This document shows positions 12,703 through 23,376 of a stretch of DNA of 64,000 nt, one piece after another (position 1 is the first letter of the stretch; each line of letters starts with the position of its first letter). A program made the translations under genes and the position numbers. Under the pieces are notes generated by a model. The model was given only the letters and a program-made list of their open reading frames with translations, searched no databases and was not told the DNA's origin. The stretch is from contig NC_026507.1 of the NCBI RefSeq assembly GCF_000182925.2, forward strand, positions 1,426,001 through 1,490,000. The letters run 5' to 3'. Source of the DNA: Neurospora crassa OR74A. Lineage: Eukaryota > Ascomycota > Sordariomycetes > Sordariales > Sordariaceae.

Positions 12703-13709
12703 AAGTAGCCCTTCTTTAAAAATACTTAAGTAAAACTGAATTATTTAATTTGTAGTATCGAATTAATAAACGTTTTAATAGAAGAAATAATCATTAAGGC
12801 CGCGCTAGTTTCAAAGGAAAGAGCGAAGTTAGGTATATAAGCGTTGCTATATATTTAGGAATTCAATAAATAGCCGTCTACCTTAAATAAATTCGCTAAT
12901 TATTTAAGGGTTAATTTTAGAATTAATATATTAATTCCTACTTAGTACAATAGCAAAATTTAAAATAAAATCCTTAAATAGATAGAGGATTTAATAATTA
13001 ATAAATTATTAAATTATTTATAGTATATTTAAAATAAATATTATTCATTAAAAAAGGCCGTCTTAGGATTCTTTTAATAATTTTTATAGGACGAACTATT
13101 CAATAAGAAACAATTTAAAAGACTTTTATTTGGGGACCTTAATAATACTAATTATAACGAGTTAAGTAACGTACTTAATATAACAATTATAGGGAGTACT
13201 CCCTAATTAATAGTAGAAGAAACGAGGCTTACAACGGAACTTCGAAGGTAAGTATATAATTTTATTCGGTATTAGGCATTAGTATAACAGTTAAAACGTA
13301 TAAATAAAGGGAAGAAAATTTATAATAGCAATAAGTTTATACTTATTAATAAGAAGGCTAATTAATTACTATTAAACAATACTATACCTTCTAAAAATTT
13401 TACTACTTATATTATATATAAATAGAAAAATTAAAAGGTATTACTAATCGACGATATACTTTTTAATAGATTAAAGTTAGAAGGAAATTTAGAATAGAAA
13501 TTGTAATATTTAGAAACTTTAAAAAATAAATTAGAATAATAAAAAACGACTTATCCATTACTATAGGATAAAGTTCTTATACTATAATTCTTAAATATAT
13601 TTAAAGGAGAATAATTAACCCCCGAATACTTTAAAACTATACTTTATAGTTTATATAATAATCTAACTAAAGAGGAATAAGAAATATTTATTTATATCCT
13701 TTAAAATTG

Positions 13710-13809
13710 NNNNNNNNNNNNNNNNNNNNNNNNNNNNNNNNNNNNNNNNNNNNNNNNNNNNNNNNNNNNNNNNNNNNNNNNNNNNNNNNNNNNNNNNNNN
13801 NNNNNNNNN
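13710..13809. other. Assembly gap (100 N)
   Basis: A run of 100 N inside the AT-rich element. Confidence 0.99.
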
Positions 13810-14583
13810 GTCCTAGAAAATAGTATAAATATATTAATTGCTTTACAATTTAGGATATACTAAATAAATCTAACCTTAGACCCCTAACCTCCAACCCCCT
13901 TTTACACTAAAAATATTTAAACCAAAGCTTAATTTCTCTTTTAAAAAATACCTTAATACGAAATTGTAATAGAGGAATATTAATAATTGTCTATTCCTCC
14001 CAACTACTATACTATCTAGTACTTAATTTATTAGTATAGAAAATACCTAAATTATATATATATACTAAAGATACTGAATTTATAGAATATTTTTTAACCG
14101 TTCTATAATTTTATATATAATTACTATAGATACTATCCTTGAAGTTAAATAAAAGAAGCGAATAATATTCGGCAAAAGGATTAATAATTAGAGTCCATTC
14201 AAATTAATTAGAAATATTGCAGAATATTAATATATATTCCTTTTAAAATATTACAATATAGTAATTGTACTATAGGGAATTATTAGCATTTAGAAAAAAA
14301 AAGATTAGTAAAGAATTAATTAAGGAGTAAAAATATATACTTTTTACTAAAAATCTAAATAATTAGTACTTTGAGCCGCTTATCCCATTAAACTATAAAA
14401 TAAATATAGCAATTAAAAGGTTAATTACCTTTAGCATTAACTTAAACCGATTTCGGCACTATATTAAGGGAAGCTATAATTTATTTAATCTAATTAAAAA
14501 ACTATACCTTAACCCTAAAACCGTTAAATATTTATAGGAAGGCTTCTTAACAATTAGGGAATCCCTATAATAGTATAAGGTAC

Positions 14584-14683
14584 NNNNNNNNNNNNNNNNN
14601 NNNNNNNNNNNNNNNNNNNNNNNNNNNNNNNNNNNNNNNNNNNNNNNNNNNNNNNNNNNNNNNNNNNNNNNNNNNNNNNNNNN
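14584..14683. other. Assembly gap (100 N)
   Basis: A run of 100 N inside the AT-rich element. Confidence 0.99.
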
Positions 14684-16354
14684 ATATAATATCGATAAAT
14701 ATACCTATACCTATATTAATAATTTAATTACTTTACTTTTATAGGTAATTAAAAAAGGGGTAAGAATAATTTTTATATTAAATAAGTATATTTAATTCAA
14801 CGGTAGGATTCTAAGGTTTATAAGTAATCCGAATAATATTATATTACCTATGAAAGATAAGAGGTTTTAAGTAATCTTTCTCTACCTTAAGAACTACTAT
14901 TTCGCTATAACTATCTTTAATTAATTAGCAAACTAATAGGACTACTATAACTTTAATCTTAAAGACAATATATTAAAAAATATAAAGACGGCCTTAATTT
15001 TATTATCTTAGAAATTCAGTATTTAGGGAGCATTAAAATTAAACTTAGGCCTTATTGTTTAATAAGTCGAATTTGTTACCCAAGCCTCTAATTAGATCTG
15101 TAGATTAATAGTAGTAGAAGTTATAAGAATAAAATTAGTAGAATATAATTTAAATTTTTAAATATTGAAGCTAAAGACCTAGTAATAGAATATAATATAG
15201 AAGTACTATACGGTATTTAATTAGGAATAGAAAAAAAACATTATAGTACGGTAGTACTAGAGAATAATTTATAATACTTTGCGAATAAAGTAATAGTATT
15301 CTAATAATCTACTTCGTAAATTTAAATTTAAAATATTATATATAATCGACCAAAGATTAAATAGCTTCTTATTCTAATAAAGCAAATATATACACAGTAT
15401 TAAAGGAAAGCCTTAGCGTTTTATATAGCCAAGGAATTATATTACCTAGAATATTAACAGCCGTATATAAGGATTAGGAGGTATAAAGATCCTCTTTCGG
15501 TACTAATTATATAATAGCCCTAATACCTTTATCAACCTTCCTCTATTCTAATATATATCTATAAGACCTATTAAGGGAAATAGTAAAAACGATTCTTCAT
15601 TTTCTAATTCTTTATTATCTATATCTTCCTCTCCTATTTTTACAATAAAACGAAAAGAGGTTAGAAGATTAACTTCTTCCTTTAGCAATATTTATTTACC
15701 CCTACTTATAAATTCTTTTATATAATTAACTCCAATTCTACTTCAATAGATTATAATTCGTTCGCAAAGCTTTAAGATAACGAATTAACCATCTTCTACT
15801 TTAACTTCGTTTCGTCCAATAGTATTATTACCCTTAAATCTTTAATTAATTAGGAAATAGAATATTTCTATTTAATTAACTATTAATAATAATATACGCC
15901 GTAGTTTAATACTAATTATATCTAACCCTTCTAGGGGAATTAACGCTCTTTCTCTCAATACTCTAATAAATTGGATATAATTACAAATTCTTCTACCGCC
16001 TAAGAATATAGGAACTTTCGAACTATTATTAAAAGATAGAACTCTATTAGTACTAAAAAGTATTAATTTACTAGGTAATTTAAAATTACCTATAAATTTA
16101 ATATAAATACTTACTTAGGTAAAGCGGATTAATTAATTACTAATTCCTTTAAATTTTAGGAAGCCGTTAAACCTATTTACCCCTCCCTATTCTTCTTAAT
16201 ATAGACATATACTATTAAATTCTATATTTATCTTATAATAAAGATTATTTCTAATAACCGGATTTAAGAGCTTCTACTTTATAAGAGAGATATTTATTAC
16301 GGGCCGAAGCCTAGTATTTAATAAGATAGTTACGGATATACTACTTAATTTTAA

Positions 16355-16454
16355 NNNNNNNNNNNNNNNNNNNNNNNNNNNNNNNNNNNNNNNNNNNNNN
16401 NNNNNNNNNNNNNNNNNNNNNNNNNNNNNNNNNNNNNNNNNNNNNNNNNNNNNN
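16355..16454. other. Assembly gap (100 N) hiding a repeat boundary
   Basis: A run of 100 N immediately left of the less mutated repeat copy. It conceals the start of the presumed 3' LTR, so the LTR length cannot be measured here. Confidence 0.99.
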
Positions 16455-16536
16455 TGATTAAACATCTAAGAACTACGGTCCTTATAATGGCTATAGTAGT
16501 GTTAGTGTTGTTATTGTGGTCTTCTCGCCATTTCAA
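16455..16536 (+). repeat. Right copy of the ~82-nt repeat, lightly mutated
   Basis: Aligns to 8968-9050 and keeps many G and C where the left copy has A and T (for example GTAGTGTTAGTGTTGTTATT). It ends CCATTTCA, compatible with an LTR terminus, and readable piggyBac-type sequence begins within a few hundred bases to its right. Confidence 0.6.
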
Positions 16537-16599
16537 TAAGAGGGGGAACTATTAGTTTTAAAGGTAATTAAGGTTCTATACCTCAAAGAGGAATACATA

Positions 16600-18200
16600 G
16601 TACAACTAGTTCGCTTTGAGAACCGTCCTCTCTTATATCGTTTTAATATAATTTCCCTAGTATTGAATATTAGGGACCGTTTTGGTAAAATATAGTAATA
16701 GGTAGCGTATTTATTATAAAATACCCAAATTTTATTAATTAATTAGTTTTGAAAGTCGGTATATATAGTCTATTACTTCCAATTAAAGGGAGCACCAAAC
16801 GGCTTCTCTCTCCAATTGAGAAAGAGGTTGGCTGCAATAACTTTTATATAATAATAATATATTATTAGTATAATATATAGTAAGGAATCGAATATAAGTA
16901 ATATACTAAGGTAGAAGTTAGTAAATAGTATTATAAATAACCTACGTCGATAGCGGTAATTATATATATTATACGCGTACAGCTGGTCACTTACATCTAC
17001 TCTATTTATAAAACTATTATATACCTATATAATTAGTAGTATTTAGATTATTTTATATTCTTTATTGCTAAAGTAGTCTTTTATAGCGCCCTTACGCGTA
17101 GGACGACGGCGGTAAGTATACTTACGTATCTCATCCCTAATATACTATATAAATAAGAAGTTTACTATTTGGCGATTTTTTACATAGAGGTATACTACTC
17201 CGGTCTCCTAATCCGCATTTGGCGGGGGTTGCTCACCCTTTTTAAAACTAGAAACCGGCATATTTAATACCGCCCGATATAGCGCCCTAAATAATACCTT
17301 CTCTTTCTTATTATCGACTTCTCGAAGTTTGGCAAATTGTAGTATTATATAGTTAGAATATATTGTACTAATTATTACGACGTTCTTAGTACGAAGGTAA
17401 CGTACGAGAGTAAGAATAGTAAAAAGGTTATCGGTAAATATATAATAAACTAATTAATAAGGTAGGCGGGGTAACCCAATTATTAATTCTACTATTATTA
17501 ATTGAATTAATATTAATTCGCCCTATTAATATTCAATTAGTTAATTATTAAATAGATTTTAGTAGAAAGTATTATATATATTTATTTAAATCGATAATAC
17601 TAACCGTATTATTATACTACCTCTAGTTATAGAAGTAACCGCCGGCCGTAGTAACCTAGATTTTAATACCCCGCGGTACCGGCTTATTAGGGATATAGAC
17701 TATTACTATACTTCTACTAATATACTTTACCATCTTTTTATTAATAGTAATATATTATAGTAGGGTCCGCAATTTAAAATAAATTCTCTAAATATATCTA
17801 TTAAAGTTATATACTCTATCCTAGAGGGTAAGATCGTTTTGAGTAGGATCCTATATACAAAAGCGCTTTAAAAGTATTTCGAACCGGAAGAAAGGTATTT
17901 AGTTATAAACTGGGTAATTCGGGCGCCCTTCTCTTTCTTATTAGTACGAAGGGAGGTTGGCCTCTATATAGAGATTAATATATAGTAAAATAGTGAATAA
18001 TATATATAGCTCCGCGGCGCAAGTAGGTACCTAATACGTTTCGTAAAAGTAAGGGTTATCCTCGCCCGGCAATAAAATTTTACGAAGGTTGGTCTATTAT
18101 ACCTATTATTCTACTATACAAGGGGGGAAGTATTAATAGAATACTAATAATATAGTAATAATAGTAGGGGGATAAGTAATTTAGTATATAAATATACTAC
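16600..18200 (-). pseudogene. RIP-degraded piggyBac-type (DDE_Tnp_1_7) transposase
   Basis: Reading the minus strand and ignoring TAA/TAG stops, the diagnostic blocks of piggyBac transposases appear in the right order. Near 17725-17641: MVKYISRSIVIVYIPNKPVP, then RGIKI, a TAG where Trp is expected, and VTTAGGY. Near 17445-17360: IFTDNLFTILTLVRYLRTKN, containing the catalytic-type Asp-Asn pair. Near 17200-17090: YVKNRQIVNFL and YRRRPTRKGA. Near 17025-16960: VYNSFINRVDVSDQLYAY, the conserved VDxxDQ block. The position aligned with the first catalytic Asp appears to read Ala (VTTAGG), so the copy was probably inactive apart from its stops. The N-terminal part near 18000 is unclear and the limits are approximate. 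Confidence 0.8.
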
Positions 18201-18874
18201 CGTTACCCCGGACCGTATTAAAGGGGAAATATTGGGTATTAATAAAGTTAATCCGAAGGTTTGTAGGTTTGTAATTAATAGCAATAATTAAATTATTGGG
18301 TATAGTATTAGGGAGTTCGCCTATTAGTCGGTAGATATATTACGGATCCTAATTATTAGGCCGAAGGAAATTCGGAAATTCTTTACCCGGCGGTTTAAAG
18401 TATCCTTTATTACAGTTATTATTGTTGCGGTTGTTATTAGAATTAGGTATAAAATTACTTTTATCGTTATTAATATTTGGCTCTAGTTCACTAGGGAGAG
18501 GGAGGATATATGAGGGTAAGCGGTTTGCGGGATTAATACCTATTAGCGGGTGGGCTAGTATAAATTGGGCTAGTATTAGTTGGATTAGGCCGGCTAGTAC
18601 TAGTTAGGCGGTCGCCTTATTGGGAGATAAATTTAAAATTGCTGAAATATTTATTTTGTAATGCTTTAATACTATACTTAAAGATTTAATGATAATTGCG
18701 TTTAATAATATATTGTAGTAAGTCTATTTTAATACCTTAATATACGATGTAGAATCGCTAATTTTACTAGTAAAAAAGGCACTTTTATTATCGGCGATCT
18801 TGTATATGGACGGGGTTACTAGCGAGTACTTGGCGGTATTAATAAGTCTCGTTGTACTGCTGGTAGCTGTGGAC

Positions 18875-18911
18875 CCGCGCTAAAATGTATAATTTTCACC
18901 GTTAAAGGGAT
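18875..18911 (-). repeat. Right terminal inverted repeat
   Basis: On the plus strand it starts CCGCGCTAAAATGT and ends CACCGTTAAAGGGAT, the inverse of the left repeat with two mismatches. Composition returns to normal immediately beyond it. Confidence 0.9.
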
Positions 18912-21263
18912 ACATAGCAGACGACAAGGAAGCGATAAGCCGCCAGCGATAAGTAGGTGATTGAGGTTGTTTTCGGGAACTGTGAATTTTTTCGGTCCTA
19001 TTACGGGTTCAGCTTCTAGGGGCGACTTGATTCGCCATGGTCAGTGAAATATTGATAATGAAATGTTACATGGCAGAATACACTTCACAAGGTGCTTGGC
19101 TCTCCTCAGCCAAGCATGCCCTGCGTGCAAGTCCGTTCGGAGAAACAGTGGTTCAGATTGGATCATGGTATTCTCCTCAAGTCAAGGGGTCCCGAGTTTT
19201 TCATGGTTCGGGGGTCCTCGGATTGAAACAGTCTGCGCCGGATATGGGGGTTTGAAGTCACACGGCAGGATGCGTCTGAGTGTGTACACTACTATGCAGT
19301 AGATACTAACATGCTATGCTGCGGCGTTTGAGCAAGCCCGGGGATTCTTGAAAGGGTGTGCTGCTGTGCAACGCGGGAGTTGAGATTGGTGTTGAGGAAA
19401 TGTGAATGTGTAGACAAAAGGACGGTAACCGTTGAAAACTTGAGATAGTGTGGCAGCACAGAGCAAGCCGCAAAGACCTCTTTGTGAAGCACACCCCTGA
19501 TATCTGCCCCTTGTGTATGTAGTGTACCCAGGGTAGAGGTATTTACAAGTTTTGTCTCTGTTTTCCATTCTCCTTCTTATCACTGCACAGCGACCGTCGT
19601 TGTTATTGCCCTGTACCCGAGCGTGGGCGTGGGCATGGAGGTGCTGAGGCCAGGAACAGACAGCCGGAAACTGCCAAGGGACAGACGCTTGTTTTGCCAA
19701 TCACGTCTTGTCTGCGTGTTGGCGATCATCCCCTTCCATCCTTATCCCCTCCAATGAAGGGGGGTGATACACACACGGCAGTAGGTAGCCAAACAACGAC
19801 ACGACGGCACTCGCAAGACGAAACACCGTGACAACCGAACTTGAACTGAAGCACCGTCCCGTCGCAACCACCTCCACGCACGCTGGACGGCCCACGGCAC
19901 TGGACTGGAGCTGTGCGTGCTGCCCGGATGGAGCATCTTCATTCAGTTCTTTTGATGACCTGACTGGAGCCGGGCAGTCAAACAAGCATTTAAAAAACAG
20001 GGGCCACACTGGAGAAAGCCCAGAACTGCCATTTTGCAACACGGGGGGCCAAGGAGGAACAGCCCGGCTCGAGCCCGGGTCGGCGCTGCGTAACGTCATC
20101 CACTTTTCCATTTCTTGGCTCTTTGGCGATTCCAGGTTTCCTTTCTTTTCCTTTTCCAGTTTCTTCACGTTTCTCCGTGATCAACATAGGTAGTAGCTAC
20201 AAACCCGATACTGCAACGTATCGATCCCCCCCTTATCTTTATGCTGGGTCCATGGTTGCTTTTGCATTTTCCTCTTCTTCCTCCCGTCATCTCTCCCGCC
20301 AGTCTCTCCCTCCCGTCCCGCTCCATTTTCACTCGCTGCGGCTTTCCACCTTTTCTGCATCATCCTACCACCTACCCTGGGGCGGCCTTGTTGGAGGAAT
20401 TGAAAGACCTGGAGGAACCGAAATTCCACTTCCAGGGAGCAGGGCAGTACGCCGGATACAGCGGACGCAACCCACTAAATTCGCTATCGTAACTGAACTT
20501 TTACATATACCGGGCAGACCTACGCGGGTACTGACAACAACCAACTGCCCTGCCCGCCGAACGACCAGCCAGTGTCCAGCCAGTGTCCAGCCATTGACTG
20601 GCCCGGTGCTGCAGTGCTCAGCCAGCCAGTGAAACTTGCCGCTCGGCGCTTTTCCCGGCATTGAATCTTACGAGGAGCACCACATCCCGTCGGCACCACA
20701 CCTATCAACCGTGAAACGGTGGGATTGAGAGAGAAGAAGAAGTAAAGGGAGGGAAAACCACCAAGACAAGTGCCATCAGGCCACGGGGCCTGGCCAATTC
20801 CTTTTCCTTCTTTCTGGACAACATTCGTTCCCTTCCACTGCCTCTCTATCGTTTGATACCGACACTTCAGCAAAACCTCAAAATCAACTATTGGCGAGAG
20901 CGCCAAGCGAATCACTACAGGGGATCACCGCTTCCAGCAACTCTTCTCCTCCACCACAACCCTAGAGTTGGTAATCATCCATTCGCTTTCTAGGTACCTA
21001 CCTATCTACGCATCGGCGATCGAGTTCGTTGCTGTGCAATTGCACGTTGCCCCCCCCCCCCCCCCTCCAACCCCCAAAAAGGAATCCAAACCTAGAAAAG
21101 CAATCGGCAATCTAGTGTCGTCGCGGAGAACATATACAAGTTGTTGGAAACGTCAAGAAAAAAAAAAAATACAACAAGAGAAGCGAGCACCAACTGGGGC
21201 TGCGTATCGATTGAGGTTCGACCACTTTCACAAGTCGCCCACCTACCACCGATACGGGCCGCC
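18912..21263. other. Gene-free spacer and upstream region of the membrane-protein gene
   Basis: No gene recognised. The right third is pyrimidine-rich, with a C16 run at 21050-21065 and an A11 run near 21160-21170, and probably forms promoter and 5' UTR of the gene starting at 21264. Confidence 0.5.
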
Positions 21264-22746
21264 ATGTCGCGACGACCAGATTCCTTTCGCATGTCGAGTC
21301 GGTCTTCATTCTCATCATCAGCGTCGTCAACATCATTATCATCATCATCATCGCAGTCTGCGACAACCTTCAAGCGCGCCGCTTTCGACGCTATCCACCA
21401 TATCCGGGCGTCATTTGCATCTGCGACACAAAAGCGCAGTATCGATCCCAATTGTTCGCCGCAGCCGGGCGTGAACCTTTGCGAGAAGCCAGCAGAGGCA
21501 ACCTCAGATGTTACCTGGGCGATAATTGGCAGTGTGCTGTGAGTGTTTGAAGTTTTCTCGTATTCTGTCTTTTCAGCCTAAAACTGTCGCATCCCCCCGG
21601 TCCATGTCCTTCGAAGGAGCCGCCACCACCCTTGAAAATTGCCCAAAATGGAAACACCAAAAACAAACACTACTAGTATGGAACGACATGCTACTCGCCA
21701 GACATTGAATACTAACAATGCCTTGTAGCGCTTTTGTCGCGGCAACTACCATTATAGTAGCATATCTTCTTCACCTTCGCCGGAAAAAGGTCCACCAGAA
21801 AGAAGACCAAAATGACCCGTTCCAGATGGACGACTATGGTTTTGACGAAGCCGCTGCCGCAGAAGCAGCCAAGTCAAAGGCGAATTTGTTCCGACGATCC
21901 CATCAATCCTCTACCACTTCGGTTTCCACGCCATCGCCATCAAAACCCATGGAACGCAGGCTGTCCTTTGACGAATCGCCCTACGCTGTCGGCGCCGCTG
22001 CCGGGATCCGATCCTCTGCAGCCATTGGGGGAGATGTGATCTACAGCGAAGTCAGCACTCCACCGGGCGCGGCACTGCCGCCTGGCGTCGGCTTGAGAGA
22101 AAGTCAATTCCTCGGGGTTCCAGGAATTGAGGGGATGGACTTGGGTGGTTTCCCGATGGATCGGGAACGTGAAAGGGAGCGGTCGAGATCGAGGGCCCGG
22201 TCGACTTATTCCCACTCTCCTCACAATGGATCCCGTAGACAGATGCAGCGCCGATCCCGACCCTCCAGTGTGCAGAGCGCTCCATTTACGCCCGGAAGCC
22301 TGACGCCAACACGAGGACCTAGACCGGCTGCGGGAGGCGACGGAGCCAGTGCCGCCAGTAGCAGCGGCCTTCGCTCTCCCCTTTCCGACGACGCTTCCTC
22401 TTCTTCTGTCAGATCTTCCGAGATGTTGCGTCCGCCCGTCGATGGTGATGTTGACGCTCTTGCTGGCGCCGATATGCCCGGCCCGATACCATGGGAGAAG
22501 GATCAACAGCAAGGAAAAATGGTGGTGGTGAGGGAGACGACGGTGGAGAAGAAGGGAAGCAGCGAAACAATCGCAGAGGAAGACGAAAAGGCTGATAAGC
22601 CTAAGAGCAGTCATGGGATCCGCGTGGTAGCCCCGGAAACAGAACGGGTCGCCAAGGAGGAGGGGGAAAAACCCATAACCGCTGAACTAGAGACAGTAGA
22701 GGTCGGGATGGAGGGAAAAAAGATCGAGCAAGCGCAAAGGATATGA
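21264..22746 (+). CDS. Ser-rich single-pass membrane protein, unknown function
   Basis: I do not recognise this family. Exons 21264-21538 and 21729-22746 give 430 aa; the 190-nt intron has a GTGAGT donor and a perfect TACTAAC branch site only a few nt before its TAG end. The chosen ATG lies in a strong context (GCCGCCATGTCG); an in-frame ATG at 21141 would add 41 residues. The Ser-rich N-terminus (~90 aa) is followed by one transmembrane helix, WAIIGSVLAFVAATTIIVAY, split by the intron, and then by the basic stop-transfer LLHLRRKKVHQK. The rest (~300 aa) is disordered and rich in Ser, Pro, Arg and Glu, with an RERERERSRSRARS stretch. No clear signal peptide is visible, so topology is open; a short Cys-containing segment (DPNCSPQPGVNLCEK) precedes the helix. 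Confidence 0.75.
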
Positions 22747-23376
22747 CCTGACCGCGAATTAATGACGCGTACGCGCGCGCGGGGAGGAGCATTTTGGATG
22801 CATACGGTGTAATGAATCATTTGCTGCTTTACAGGGAAGGATAAAATGGGTGCAATACCGAAGGGTTAAAGATATGTCTTGATTTTCTATTCTTCTTCTG
22901 TCATGGGCATCATCTATCTATCTCTTGGATTCCGCCACGAGATAATTCATCAGCATGATGAAAGCGCTGCGTAGCGTTATGCATTGTTATACCTTACTTT
23001 CATCATAATGCTTCTTACAATGTGTTCACTTCGTCACTAAATGCATGGGAAGATGGACGTGGAACATGCGTGCAGGGAGAGAGAAAGAGAGAGAGGGGTT
23101 GAAACATCCGACAGGTAAATCTTACTATGAGATATTTGTGTAATGGGAGCTTTTCTCTTTGCAGTCATAGGATCTTCATTGATTCTTCCTGAAAGGTAGA
23201 AGCGAAAAGGATTCATTTGCGAGTGTATGTCGGGTCGCTATGGACATCCTGCATATCCACGAGCAAAATGCCTCTGATACTACGACATAGTTGGAAAATA
23301 CTGGTACGTACAATGAATGATATTGAGTGGTGTCTAAGCCTCTCCATCCTCCCAGTGCCTCCATCGTCCGACACTC
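22747..23376. other. Convergent 3' spacer
   Basis: Lies between two genes that converge, so it should hold both 3' UTRs. It contains a CG-alternating patch near 22770-22780 and a GA-rich stretch near 23080-23097; no gene is visible. Confidence 0.5.

Larger units (their letters stand above)
8038..18911. mobile_element. RIP-degraded composite transposon bounded by 37-bp TIRs
   Basis: The outermost 37 nt at each end are inverted copies of one another with only two mismatches. Between them nearly the whole sequence is A/T with scattered TAA/TAG stops, while sequence outside the repeats has normal composition. The right 2.4 kb holds a relic piggyBac-type transposase on the minus strand. The middle ~8 kb looks like a separate retroelement inserted into it. 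Left arm (~300 nt) plus right arm (~2.4 kb) would give a ~2.7 kb DNA element, a normal size for piggyBac. I did not find a clear target-site duplication: flanks read ACCCC on the left and ACATAG on the right, and a TTAA lies inside each TIR rather than outside. The nesting is inference; the TIRs are seen directly. Confidence 0.75.

Noticed and set aside
12703-15400. Reverse transcriptase and integrase domains of the nested element
   Set aside because: Stop-ridden frames and N gaps; no motif could be read with confidence.
8041-18905. TTAA as target-site duplication of the composite element
   Set aside because: TTAA occurs at both ends but inside the inverted repeat; the symmetry continues past it (ATCCC/GGGAT), so it cannot be claimed as the duplication.
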